NCBI GenBank assembly: GCA_963576475.1
Contig: OY754981.1
Span: forward strand, 32,712,132 to 32,776,131
Reading direction: 5' to 3'
DNA from: Molanna angustata
Lineage: Eukaryota; Arthropoda; Insecta; Trichoptera; Molannidae
DNA: 64,000 nucleotides
Positions 1 through 10,084 of this stretch are shown piece after piece (within the stretch, counting starts at the first letter, position 1; every line of letters begins with the position of its first letter). Under the pieces are notes generated by a model that saw only the letters and a program-made list of their open reading frames with translations, did not search any database and was not told where the DNA came from. The translations under genes and the position numbers were made by a program.

Positions 1-27
1 TGATGGATGAATATCATTTTTTTCATC

Positions 28-160
28 CTCATACGCTCCGTAAAATTAAGCATAGTAGGTAAATGCTTGTGCTGTAGATGAACGAAATCGGTCGAGACAA
101 TATTCGAACCTGCGTCCATTGAATTACTACTTATCAAGCGCACTATTCGCTCTGCAACCG
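28..160 (-). mobile_element. tRNA-derived SINE (family 1), decayed copy
   Basis: Read on the minus strand, this has the order of a tRNA-headed SINE: an A-box-like start (gcagagcgaatagtgcgctt), an interrupted anticodon-like arm, a B-box-like ttcgaatattgtctcgaccg, then a body (gatttcgttcatc, aagcatttacc). The same head and body occur at 2905-3065 and 47553-47675, which defines the family. Both Pol III boxes are mutated here, so the copy is probably inactive. Confidence 0.6.
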
Positions 161-164
161 ACCA

Positions 165-530
165 ACCATCGTCAGTAACTCTACAGCCCTTTGTGAACCT
201 TGGCCTCCTCCAGCATAACTTGTCTTCTTCCTCTATCCTGGCACGTGTTCCTCCAGTCCCTTACACCAACAGCCTCAACATCCCGCTGCACGCTATCCAG
301 CCATCGAGGTTTAGGGCTACCAACGTTGCGTCTACCTTGGGGCTTTGTGTGCATGATCTCTTTGGCACTCTTTCTTTGCCCTACCCATCGTAGCCTCCCT
401 ATTTATTACCTTTATGATGTTGTGCTCATTATAAATACTGTAGATCTTGTCGTTGTGTCGTATTCTTCAAAGTCCGTTTACCTGCACAGGTCCGAGTATT
501 TTTCTCTCAAATTCATCTTTTCGTGAGACA
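165..530 (-). pseudogene. LINE reverse-transcriptase C-terminal remnant
   Basis: Minus-strand translation in shifting frames gives pieces typical of the C-terminal end of insect non-LTR retrotransposon polyproteins: NVGSPKPRWLDSVQRDVEAV, then VRDWRNTCQDRG and EEAKVHKGL. This is the 'GRPxxRWxD..QDRxxWRxxLEEAKxHxGL' pattern. Several stops and frameshifts separate the pieces, so it is dead. The two plus-strand frames over this stretch are shadows of it. The clade is uncertain; RTE-like is my best guess. Confidence 0.6.
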
Positions 531-2015
531 ATTGATAATTGATAATTTCGTAAGACTCAATACTCAATAATCGGAACCATAAGTTAGTACGGGGCGTAGA
601 AACATTTTGTAAATTGTGACTTTTGTTTTTCTATACGTCATCCGAGATTTGGTTAAAGAAGAAGATGTCTTCTTTAACCAAAGAAGCATCTGTTACCCAT
701 ATAAATCCTGCGCTTAAATTCAGTGGATATGTCATTTACCTACATTAGTCACAATCGATGCCAAGTAGGCGAAAATTATGGGCGCCTAGGCTGATTGTTG
801 TTGGGTTCTAGTTGTTATTAACTGTCTTTGTGATTGGCATATATTATTTGGTCATACTGGCGGTGATGCAAAGTCCCTGCTATTCCAACTCAACAAATGT
901 CTCCATCATCGCCCGTTGTGATCTACCGATCATTACCGTTAATTTACGTAGTGAAGAGTTAAATGTTGGCCACATCCCGCTTATTTCAATATATAATCAT
1001 CTCTGAATTCCACATAAATTCGTCCCTGTTGAATTTCATAATACGACGTAATAATTTATTAAAACATGACATTGTATTTCGTTTCGTTGCTAATTAGTTT
1101 AGTGTATTTCAACAATAAACAGTTTCTTGAATATGATTCCACGTAGGTAGATATAGCGGAACAGAGACAAGATTGCACATGCCTCACTGAAAATTTAAAG
1201 TTACTGTTCACATTTGATGTGAATTATAATTATGTACTTGTCTGTTGCAACAGGATGGTTCTGAGACCTCTATAGAAGTTTTGTTTGTAACTATTAATAT
1301 ATTTAGAGGTATTATGTACCTACATAATGTTACTAATTTTAAACAAATGAATTAAAAAAATGGCGCCACATACAACTATAATCTTAGAATTTAAGTTACC
1401 TAAATAACTGCCAGCTGGATAACCGCGACTTCGTTGACTCTTCATTAAACTTCTTTGAAATGTCGTGAAACAGTAAGGCGACATTACGTAAGAAGTGTAT
1501 TAAAATCGATAAATTATTGATATAACTGGATAAATTAAAACTCATTGCTTTCTCGATTCACTTTTGTTTACTCACTATATAGGTACTTAAAAAAAAATAT
1601 ATTTTTCAAAATTTCTCTAATGTAACATAATTTTAAAAGTCAGCATAAATAATTTTTAAACGCATTTTTTTAAATTACTCAATAACTATTTGTCGCAGAG
1701 AAATAAATATTTTATATGCTAAACGAGTGCATAAAATAAAAGTGAATGTTCGTGTTGGTTTTTTTTTTTAATTTCAAGTCAGGTTTGTTCTTAAAATGCA
1801 AAAAGTCATTTGTGGGTTTACATTTAAATTACGTATCAACCATGTTCAATGTACGCGAAATTTCATATTGTATCAGGCGGTTTTAACATAATTATCATGT
1901 TTTCAGTTGTATGGGGGAGTTTTGGCATTTTTCAAGTTCACACGGAGGAGTGTAGAAAACTAAAATTTAAACATGATACGTTTTACAAAATTAAGTTAAT
2001 TTCAATAAAAAATAT
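531..2015. other. AT-rich stretch without recognised genes
   Basis: No convincing reading frame was seen. The one notable item is a perfect hairpin at 648-682: 15-bp arms (tttggttaaagaaga and its complement) around a 5-nt loop. The rest is AT-rich with short homopolymers. Confidence 0.6.
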
Positions 2016-2352
2016 CACTCGCGACCACTGGATTACTTATCCAGTGCGCTAACTGCTCTGCCACCGACACATATGTATAGTTTGTAAACTGACAATTTGA
2101 ACAGGGTGCTACGAAGTGTTTTTTGTTGATGTGCACTTTTATTTTAGTTTCAGTATTAAAATTCCTGTGACAATCACAACAGACGTGTATTTGATATTTT
2201 GCTCGAATAATTTTATCTTTGAAAGTAATTAATGGCGGTGTTCGTTTATATGTATATAATGATTTCTCGGTAAAGAAAACTCTGATGGCGGTGAATTTTC
2301 TCGGAAATATGCTATGAGTATAAGCAAAACAATTATAATGGTGGAAATTCAT
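2002..2352 (-). CDS. ORF with one C2H2 zinc finger, ending in a SINE head
   Basis: This is an ATG-started frame of 116 codons. Residues about 58-79 match a classical C2H2 finger: C-X2-C-X12-H-X4-H, with the hydrophobic core positions filled by F and I in correct spacing (CCDCHRNF ... IKVHINKKH). A second CxxC (PCSNC) follows. The last ~22 residues are translated from the SINE head at 2018-2075, so the natural C-terminus is lost or replaced. No introns, neighbours or poly(A) signal support a live gene. It may be a relic of a zinc-finger gene or a transposon gene. The finger is visible; any function is unknown. Confidence 0.3.
   Translation of the reverse strand: MNFHHYNCFAYTHSIFPRKFTAIRVFFTEKSLYTYKRTPPLITFKDKIIRAKYQIHVCCDCHRNFNTETKIKVHINKKHFVAPCSNCQFTNYTYVSVAEQLAHWISNPVVASDIFY
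2018..2075 (-). mobile_element. SINE family 1 head fragment
   Basis: On the minus strand it reads tgtcggtggcagagcagtta followed by gcgcactggataagtaatcc and agtggtcgcgag. This is the tRNA-like 5' head of SINE family 1 (A box and anticodon-arm-like stem). The copy stops before the B box and runs into AT-rich DNA. Confidence 0.6.
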
Positions 2353-2904
2353 CGACGATGATTCATCGCCAATGAGTTACATTCAATTTGAGAACGACTG
2401 TGGCTGTGTACTGTGTTAATAATATATGATTTAACGCTCACTCAATCAAAAGGTTATACATTAGGTAGATTATATATTAATTAATTTATTTTATTTTTTA
2501 AGAAAGCGTATAGTTGTATAAATATATTGTATTGGTACAATAAAAAAAAACCAGGTAAACCAGCAAAATTTTCATAAATGGTAACTTTGCTGGTTTACCT
2601 ATGATAATACGTTACTTCATAACAAAACATGAATTAAAACGAAAGGAAGAATAAACAAGAGTGAAATTAAAAAGAAAAAAATATATAATGATAGTATAAT
2701 TAAAATAAAAACCAGTTAATAAACGTACCAACATAGAAGTATACAAAACACAATAAAGTTGTCTTTTAAATGTTGTAATCCCACGATAATCGAACACGGG
2801 CCCTAGGTTCTGAATTCAAGTTGAAATCCACGAAGCCGGCATATTGAAAGATGAAAGATGAGAATAAGTCAGAAGAAATGCAAAAAAACGATGACTGTCA
2901 ACCA
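2353..2904. other. AT-rich spacer with a 15-bp-arm hairpin
   Basis: Contains a perfect inverted repeat, aggtaaaccagcaaa at 2553-2567 and its complement at 2586-2600, around an 18-nt loop. This could be a minimal fold-back element. Nothing else was recognised; the short minus-strand frame at 2612-2797 is low-complexity. Confidence 0.5.
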
Positions 2905-3065
2905 GGTTTAGTGGCAGAGCGGTTAGTGTGGTGGATTGGTGGTCGCGATTTCCAATCCAGCCACAACCGATTTCGTCCACGTATAGCTAAAGCATTTATG
3001 CTTATTTCAGGGAAATTGTGAGGATGGACGTATATGTTCTTGTTACAAGGATATTATATTTATTA
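2905..3065 (+). mobile_element. tRNA-derived SINE (family 1), plus-strand copy
   Basis: Begins with an A-box-like agtggcagagcggttagtgt, then an anticodon-arm-like segment, a damaged B box (gatttccaatccagccacaa), a body with aagcatttatgcttatttca, and an AT-rich tail ending ttatatttattaaaaaaaac. This is the most complete family 1 member here and gives the orientation for the copies at 28-160 and 47553-47675. Confidence 0.65.
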
Positions 3066-3534
3066 AAAAAAACGAATGGTAGTAAATTCTTTCTCCTGCT
3101 CTATCGGGGCTAGTCGTAATAGCGCTAATTGTATGCTTTTGTTATTGAATCGTATATCGATTAATTTTCGACTTGTACAATTCCCACAGTGAATTAGGTA
3201 TCAACTGTCAAGCAACGAATTTGCTTGACAAGTCAGGTACGTTCCTGTACACGAATGACTAATGAATCTCAGTTTTCGTGAATTACACTTTAGGTATATG
3301 AATATGATAAACGATTTACACAGATATATATGTGTGTAAGTAAAGTGCTATAATGGAGGCAAAAAGTTAGAGGCGATACTGTGAAATCCGAAATGAGGAA
3401 ATGCTTTGTTTTTATTCAAAACAATAGCGACATATCTCAAACGCGAGAAATTTGATTACGCAACATGAAGTTTCATAAAGAGCAAGAAACATTAGTCGAA
3501 AGAAATAATTTATCATTTAATCCTATTGTTAATC
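3066..3534. other. AT-rich spacer, nothing recognised
   Basis: No coding signal, repeat array or known element end was seen between the SINE and the LINE fragment. Confidence 0.5.
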
Positions 3535-3567
3535 TATTTATATAAGTTATAGCACTATTTATATAGA

Positions 3568-4680
3568 GGTGCCGAACTGGAGACATTTTTTGGTTGTCTC
3601 AAAAATTAATCTTTTTGCTGGATGGCGATCTCGAACTAAAAAGATCAGCCCACCGTCGCGAATCAAAGTGGAGAAGTTACAGGAAGAAAATGTCAGACGA
3701 GAATTTGGAAGAAATGTTGTATGCGCTCTTGACACTCACATAGCGAGAGATATGGATATAGGTGAGGCATGGGATATACTAAGGAACACTCTAATTAGTG
3801 CAGCAAAGAATGCGTGTGGTGAAGCGAAAAGATGCAGAATGAAAGGAGATGCATGGTGGAATAAAGAAGTACAGGAAATAGTGAAAGAGAAACATGAAGC
3901 ATGGAAGAAGTGGTTGACGTGTAAAGGAAAAAGAAATTAAAAAGAAAAAGAAGCGCGAAAAGTATATAACGAATGCAAGAGGAAAACAAAAGAAGTCGTG
4001 AAAAGAGAGAAAAATGCCTTGAAAGATAGTGAAAGTATAAAAATTGTGAATGATTTTGCAGGTTACAAAAAAAATGTTCTGGAAAAGAGTGAATAGGAGA
4101 TAGCAAGTTACGTCGAACGGATCAAAATGCATCAACGACAAAGATGGAAATATGGTTATGGATGAAACGAAAATCACGCAGAGATTGAAAGAGTACTTTG
4201 AAGAATTGTACGAAAGTTCGCAGAGTGAAAGCATGAGGTATGTAAGAATAACACAGAATGAAAACGAGAATGATAGAGAAAAAATTACAATAGACGAAGT
4301 TAGAGAAGCAGTGAAGCATGCACGTACAGGAAAAGCAGCGGGATTTGATTAAATAACAACTGAAATCATCAAACATGGTGGCGAAAAGACGATGGAATGG
4401 TGTCATTGCCTCCTCAACAAATGTTGGGAGACAGGGTATACTCCGTCAGATTGGAGAAACGCAGTGATTGTGCCCCTCTTTAAGAAAGGGTCAAAATTAG
4501 ACTGCAAGCATTACCGACCTATGAGTCTGCTGAGGTCAGTTGGAAAACTTTATACTAGGATCTTAGATCAAAAGTTACGAAAGGTGACTGAAAGCAAGGT
4601 ATGGGATGCACAAGGAGCGTTTGTAAGAGGTAGAGGATGCACTGACCAAATCTTTTCCCCCCGAATGGCAATGAAGTTAT
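3568..4680 (+). pseudogene. LINE ORF2 fragment (endonuclease end to early RT domain)
   Basis: The first residues (WRHFLVVSKI) resemble the last motif (SDHFLV) of an AP-type LINE endonuclease. A basic linker follows (WWNKEVQEIVKEKHEAWKKW), and after a stop near 3938 and frame changes comes the RT N-terminal part: EVREAVKHARTGKAAGFD, then WRNAVIVPLFKKG, HYRPMSLLRSVGKLYTRIL and GAFVRGRGCTDQIF. It breaks off before the catalytic FADD region, where a 21-bp repeat takes over at 4681. It carries at least three stops plus a frameshift, so it is dead. RTE-like is most likely. The frame opening at 3569 begins with a non-ATG codon because the element is 5'-truncated. Confidence 0.8.
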
Positions 4681-4870
4681 AACACTATATAAGTTATAAC
4701 TTTATTTATATAAGTTATAACACTATTTATATAAGTTATAACACTATTTATATAAGTTATAACACTATTTATATAAGTTATAACATTATTTATATAAGTT
4801 ATAACACTATTTATATAAGTTATAACACTATATAAGTTATAACACTATTTATATAAGTTATAATACTATT
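4681..4870. repeat. 21-bp AT-rich minisatellite, about 9 copies
   Basis: Head-to-tail copies of gttataacactatttatataa with small deletions. About 1.5 copies of the same unit lie on the other side of the LINE fragment at 3535-3567, so the LINE fragment is bracketed by one repeat. Confidence 0.9.
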
Positions 4871-4884
4871 TTTTGATTCAACGT

Positions 4885-5047
4885 TTAGGGAAATTTGTCG
4901 ATAGATAGGTATTTATATATTTATTTATTGTAGACACCAACATATCATTGTAACATACACAAACACAAAAGTCAATACATGATACAAACACATATGCTTC
5001 AATGCCTCAATGCCAGGCGTCTGTCACTTAGTTTATACTAAATATTT
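4885..5047 (-). mobile_element. Possible LINE 3' end with AT-rich tail
   Basis: On the minus strand the segment ends in aataaataaatatataaat after a 3'-UTR-like stretch, as do other LINE tails in this window. No coding remnant is attached, so the assignment is weak. Confidence 0.25.
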
Positions 5048-5546
5048 ATCGAATAAAAATTTATAGGTATATTTATGTATACATGCAAAAATTGGTTTAT
5101 TTTTCTTGTCGGGAGTCAATGATATCTTTATGACAAATTTTTAATTGTTGCTTTCATTGTTTACAAACCAATTTCTCAATAGATGGCGTTACAAAAAAAA
5201 GTTTCGTTACTTCATATGTAGATGGCGATGGTGTTTTACAGCTTATTCTCAAGTGAAAGGATTTAGACGAAGAATCAACCCCTGCAATATATAGAACATT
5301 CCAAAATAGGGAACACAATGAAATGGCATAATAGGTGAACATTTCTTAAGCGCATAAAGTGATCACGTAAACCAGCCGATGACAGGTCGTAAGCCCTGTA
5401 GGTGCCTTGATTTCCCGGTTCTCCTACAATAAATATTCCAACTTCGTCTCTATTGAGATAATTAAAAATCTGTTAAAAAATATCTTTGACTCCCGACAGG
5501 GATAAAAATCCAATGTTTGCGCATATGCAATAATGAAAATATTCGT
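5048..5546. mobile_element. TIR element (MITE family M), near-complete copy
   Basis: A non-coding element with long, diverged terminal inverted repeats. The left end reads cttgtcgggagtcaatgata near 5106 and the right end is the complement (tatctttgactcccgacagg, ending ~5503). The similarity continues outward through ttgcgcatatgcaataatga to about 5546. The interior holds the family hallmarks: atagatggcg, gtgatcacgtaaaccagcc and ggtgccttgatttcccggtt. Related copies lie at 5547-6057, 8575-8880, 9395-9600, 28649-28876, 48595-48995 and 57310-57430. No transposase is encoded and the superfamily is unknown. Confidence 0.7.
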
Positions 5547-6057
5547 AACACAGATATTTTTTTTCTCTTTCAAATAGTTTATATAACTTGTGTATCTTCT
5601 ATAACTTTTTTTTACTTCACTTATGTAAAAAAAAAAAAACTGTTTTTTACTTCTTTTTTTACTTAACGTTCACCAATTATGCCTTTTTAATGAGAACCCT
5701 ATCAATTCAATTTTTTAAAGTTCTATATATTGTAATACTGAAATTCTTTTCGCTTGAAAATAAGGAATTTTTACTACAGCCATCTATGGGTGAAATTATC
5801 AACAACAATCTTATTATTTTTTATTTATTTTGTTGTAACGCCATCTATTGAGAGAATTGGTTTTTTATAAATAATGAAAGCTACAATTCTTATATCTGAG
5901 GTGACAATGCATTTTTCGCATAGAAGTCACCCCTGAATTGCGCCAGTCTTATAAGGTCATTTTTGTCTTATTTACCTACTTGTACCAATGTGTAAGTAAT
6001 CGAATACTTTCATTATTGCATATGCGCAAACATTGGATTTTTTTCATCTGTGTTACG
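5547..6057. mobile_element. TIR element related to MITE family M, second copy
   Basis: Lies directly against the previous copy. It has its own short inverted ends, cgtaacacagat at 5546-5557 and its complement atctgtgttacg near 6047-6058, and shares the M interior (caccaattatgcc, cgccatctattgag) and terminus (gcatatgcgcaaacattgga at ~6020). It may be an M element flanked by, or nested in, a second short TIR. It is non-coding. Confidence 0.55.
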
Positions 6058-6688
6058 GTGAAGTTAATATTCAGTTACAATATCATTGCCTGAGCTGAGG
6101 ATCTGTTTGATTTTACTAAGATATGGTTTGTATTTAATGTGAAATACGTCAATATTATTAAATATTTATACGTAAATATTTTATAGTTATTGTAGTTTTT
6201 CTAGAAATATCCGTTGACTAATAATGAAATACAACTTTTATTTTCGTATTAAATTGCATAAATATTACACGAGAATATTATATCAAAAGAAAATGTCAAG
6301 TTCTTCTATACCTAAGTCGTCACAAGACTTGTACAGGGTAGAATGTTTGAATGGATAGAAATAGTAACAAAAAATAATCTGACAGATCCACTTGAGTCAT
6401 TCAAAATTGTCAAAAGACTTCCACAGACAAAATAAATAACATGTTTCGTAGTCACTAACGACATTATACATTTCGTAGAAAAATATGAATCGATATCATC
6501 GTGGGAGTATAAAGGAAACTCAATGACATCGTTCATATACAATATATACTAATAAAAAATATTGTTTCCAATAAAAATGAGGCGCAATGCCGAGGATTTA
6601 GTTTTCAGAATACTGAGCTTTTATAATTAATAATATGTAGCCAACTTTCGATTTGTTCAAGTGAATTTATTTCTCTTAACATGTAAAT
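6058..6688. other. AT-rich spacer, nothing recognised
   Basis: No element end, coding signal or repeat was recognised. The minus-strand frame at 6312-6542 has no familiar motif. Confidence 0.5.
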
Positions 6689-7482
6689 AAAAAATAATTT
6701 ATTTATTGCAAATATTTGAAAATAATAAAAAAAATACAATTTTTTTTACAATATTTTACAACAAATAGGCAATTGTTCAGCCGTACACCCTTGGGTACTT
6801 ACATTGTAGGATAACAAAATATATATGTAGGTACTTATAGATAAGAATACTATAATAAAAATAAAATTATATATAAAGGAAAAAAGAGAAGACACCTAAA
6901 ATGATAAAAATAGTAAAAATAAACAAATAACGCATTTTTACTGGTATTGTTGGTTAATTTTGTGTACTTAACAGCCATTCACTGCAATGCATTTTAGAGC
7001 TCTGCAGTGAGGCTGCCGTACGAATGTGTTGCGGCAATTCATTCCAACATTTGGTTGATATGTATGAGTGTATAATTCCCTTCAAAGGCAGTGGTTCGAT
7101 GTCTGGGGAGAATAAGTAGATGGTCTGTTTGTCGCGTAGAATGCATGTGAATATCACGGGACCACTGTAAACTGTCATACAGATAGGAAGGTGTCTTATT
7201 TTTTATAATTCTGAATATTTGACACAGATGATAAAACATCCTTCTGTTAAACATATTCAGAATCCCGTGCTGTTTAAAGTTTTGTTTTGAATTGAGTTTT
7301 TGTATTGTTTTTACTTGTCCTTTGAATATTGCTCGAGAATCAAAAAATAATAAGGTATAGAGAAATATATGTATGCTCGCTTGGGTATTTCGTAACAAAA
7401 AAGGGCACAGCATTTTGAATTCGTTTAGAATATTGACATAGTTTCCAAACCACGGGACTGCTAGATAAACCGATGTGTCCAT
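6689..7482 (-). pseudogene. CR1/jockey-type LINE 3' end (RT C-terminus plus 3' UTR)
   Basis: Minus-strand translation gives the C-terminal domain following the RT in jockey/CR1-like LINEs: MFYHLCQIFRIIKNKTPSYL, then WSRDIHMHSTRQ, and in another frame CWNELPQHIRTAASLQSSKM, ending in a stop at 6954. A frameshift near 7090 splits the domain. The AT-rich 3' UTR to ~6689 includes a small hairpin (tacccaagggtg), as in the other LINE tails of this window. The 5' part is missing and the copy is inactive. Confidence 0.8.
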
Positions 7483-7499
7483 ATTAAATGAACTACAGA

Positions 7500-7690
7500 T
7501 AAAAAATCGCCTGTCAACTATCTGCCTACAGCGAATCCTTCAGTATTTTGGACATATTGCCAGAAGAGCCCCAGATATTCCCGAAGCTCGTTGTAATGTA
7601 AGGCGTGGTGGATAGAAGATCCAGAGGTCTAGCCGATCAGATGGAGCGACCTTGTCAAGTCTGCTACAAGATCTATAATTGAAGCCCTTC
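7500..7690 (+). pseudogene. RTE-like LINE C-terminal scrap
   Basis: Plus-strand translation contains RLSTICLQRILQYFGHIARR and then frame-broken basic sequence, matching the 'LxxFGHIxRR...GRxxxW' tail of RTE-like polyproteins. There are several stops. It ends in an A-rich stretch (gatgaaaaaaaaaac) that may be the old tail. Confidence 0.55.
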
Positions 7691-8574
7691 GATGAAAAAA
7701 AAAACGAGATTTACATGTACACGAAATAGTTTATACCAAAAAGTTCTCAAAATGTGTAATGTTTTACCACTAAACATAAAAGAAACTACTACTCTTATTT
7801 TCTTTCGTAGGCTAGGTGCTGAATACATAATTTAAAACTATTAATGTCCTCCATAGTTTTACGCGATGTTTTCATAATTTGTTTAATTATTTAAATAATT
7901 ATTTGTTTTTGTTTAAACTGGATGTAGGTATTAATTTTTATATATTTTTGTACATCTAAATAAATGTTACTCCTACTACAACAACAAATACTACTACAAC
8001 TTCTACTTTTACTATTACTACAAAATGCAGGTCTTATAAAAGTCCGTTAGTTAGATTTCAGACCAAATAAACCGAAATTTGATACAAATGATAAGATTGT
8101 CCTACATGGATGTGGACCATTTGGCGGGTGATTGAGCGTAGCCGTCGTCCTCAGTCATAAGGCCAAGGTAGTTGAAGAAGAAATTAAGTAACATATTCTT
8201 AAAGTGATTATATACAAAGATTCAGTAGTACAATAAAATTTAATATCCCTTATTTATTATAGGTACTGTGATTACAGAGACATGCTCCAGTAAGTAAGAT
8301 TCGGAAAAAATAGTACATTATTAAAGAGTTAAGTTTAATCTGTTAGTTGGTTTATATACATAGATTTTGTTGCTCTGGCAATTAAATTGTTACAGCTATA
8401 AAGGTCCGAACTGAATGTTTACTGGGGCTTGTAAACCTTTTGGAAGTAAATGGATAGGATATAATAAGAGAGGAAGTAAAGAACGAAACATAAAATCACG
8501 CTTCTTAAAATAGAACGGCACAAGTCAAAAATTTATTGTTTTCTTGTGACAAACTTAAACATATAGAGATGAAG
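7691..8574. other. Spacer with imperfect (TAC)n microsatellite
   Basis: About 7968-8025 is an imperfect ctactacaacaa/actattacta microsatellite. A short gttgaagaagaaatt at ~8170-8185 resembles the (GAA)n tail of the RTE family found at 45.66 and 55.06 kb, but no coding part is attached. Otherwise nothing was recognised. Confidence 0.45.
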
Positions 8575-8880
8575 TTGAACTATTAGCAAAACCGGGAAAT
8601 CGAGGTACCTACAGGGCTTACGATCCTTCGCCGGTTAGTTCACGTGATCACTTTATGCGCTTGCGCAACTTTCACCAATTGTACCTGAGTTGAGTTCCTT
8701 ATTAATCCAATTTTGAAAGTTCTATATATGTTAAATCATCCGCCATCTATGAAGTGGCAAAGAAACATTTTTTTGAAACGCCATCTATTGAGAAATTGGT
8801 TTGTAAACGATGAAAGTAACAATTCTTACACATGAGATCACGATGGTTTCGAATATATATCACCCCTGAACCGCGCCAAA
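8575..8880. mobile_element. MITE family M copy, outer ends lost
   Basis: Contains the family interior in order: aaaaccgggaaatcgaggta, ctacagggcttacg, cacgtgatcactttatgcgc, caccaattgtacc, cgccatctat (twice) and tcacccctgaaccgcgcc. The terminal ctcccgacaggg blocks are missing, so this is a truncated, non-coding copy. Confidence 0.65.
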
Positions 8881-8929
8881 ATTACTTGTAGCATTCGACT
8901 TAATTGGTTTAAAAAAAGAGCCGATTCCA

Positions 8930-9230
8930 ACAGAACAAAAAACCGGTCTTGTAGTGGTTGAAACGAAGACCCTCCGCTTCATTGCAGGAAGAACCCTGTA
9001 ATATGTGGTGTCGAGGACACAAAAAGATGGGGACATAACAGAATACGCTCCTGGAGATACCACGTCTAAGGTATGGATGACAAATGAATTGTCAAGATGG
9101 TAAAGCAGGAAGTATCCAACAACAGAAGACTACTAGGAAGACCTGCGAAGAGATGGAAGGACAGTTGGACATCCTCCCCTAATATAAATGACCTAATACA
9201 CGATGAAGAAGAAGAAGACAAAGAAATTGA
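8930..9230 (+). pseudogene. RTE-like LINE C-terminal remnant with (GAA)n tail
   Basis: Plus-strand frames give KRWGHNRIRSWRYHV and, after a stop, RRLLGRPAKRWKDSWTSS, the 'GRPxxRWxD' tail of RTE-like polyproteins, then gatgaagaagaagaagac. The GAA-rich ending matches the compact RTE 3' ends at 45.66 and 55.06 kb. The minus-strand frames here are shadows. Confidence 0.6.
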
Positions 9231-9394
9231 ACGTGACCTTTTGTATTTTTGAGTGTCAAATATGTACCTGCCTACTTTGTACTTCAAAGGGACTATTTCT
9301 TAATACTTAATGTATTCAATTATTTTTATTGTTGCATAACGTAAACACTGTAATTCTGGCAGAATTCAATGATATTTTATATCAAATTTTTAAT

Positions 9395-9600
9395 ATCTTA
9401 TTAGAAATGAACCTGGAATATTATAGGAAAACCAGGAACTCAAAGCGCCTACAAAGCTTACGACCTGTCGTCGGCTGGTTTACGTGATCACTTTATGCAA
9501 CGTTGCACAAGCGCGTAAAGTGATCACGTAAACCAGCCCATGGTAAGTGTCTTGAGTACTCCTTTCCAACTTCGTTTCTTATGAGATACCTTATATCTTA
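9395..9600. mobile_element. MITE family M fold-back derivative
   Basis: Left half: family M sequence (aggaaaaccaggaactc, gcttacgacctgtc, ggctggtttacgtgatcact). Right half: its inverted copy. The centre is a perfect palindrome with 26-bp arms, left 9473-9498, around an 11-nt loop (aacgttgcaca). The outer arms are unequal because the right arm lost internal sequence. This looks like a head-to-head rearranged element rather than a standard copy. Confidence 0.7.
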
Positions 9601-10045
9601 TTTTTTTACTTGTGCTCCTTTTGTTGCAGACGATAAAAGTGTTGAAATTTGTAGGTGTCGTGTGTTGTACGTCTAAACTAGCCGGGTATCATGTTTACAC
9701 ATCCATTGTTAAGACATTTTTATATGGCGTCGGGCCATTATATGTGGAGAATGGAAATACACATTCGGTTGTGTAGGCACATATTTGTGTATCAGTGGGT
9801 ATTGTTATAAATTGCTATACATAGTGTTGATCTATGTAGCAACATTAATTTTCCATTTATTCTTGTTGTTAACCTTTCACATACGAACTAAGGTTGAAAA
9901 GTTGGGAGGAATCCATCCATTCTCTCCACTAACCCCACTATACTGACCACTGACCACTGACCAAGCATGATAATTGATGTTACACGAGAGACTAATATTT
10001 TATACGTCAAAATTTACAACTATTTTGGTTTTGTTAGATGTTAAA
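9601..10045. other. Spacer, nothing recognised
   Basis: No coding signal was seen. A short duplicated phrase, actgaccactgaccaa, occurs near 9942-9965. Confidence 0.5.
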
Positions 10046-10084
10046 CTACGTGATATTTTTATTTATTTTATTTTATTAATTTAA

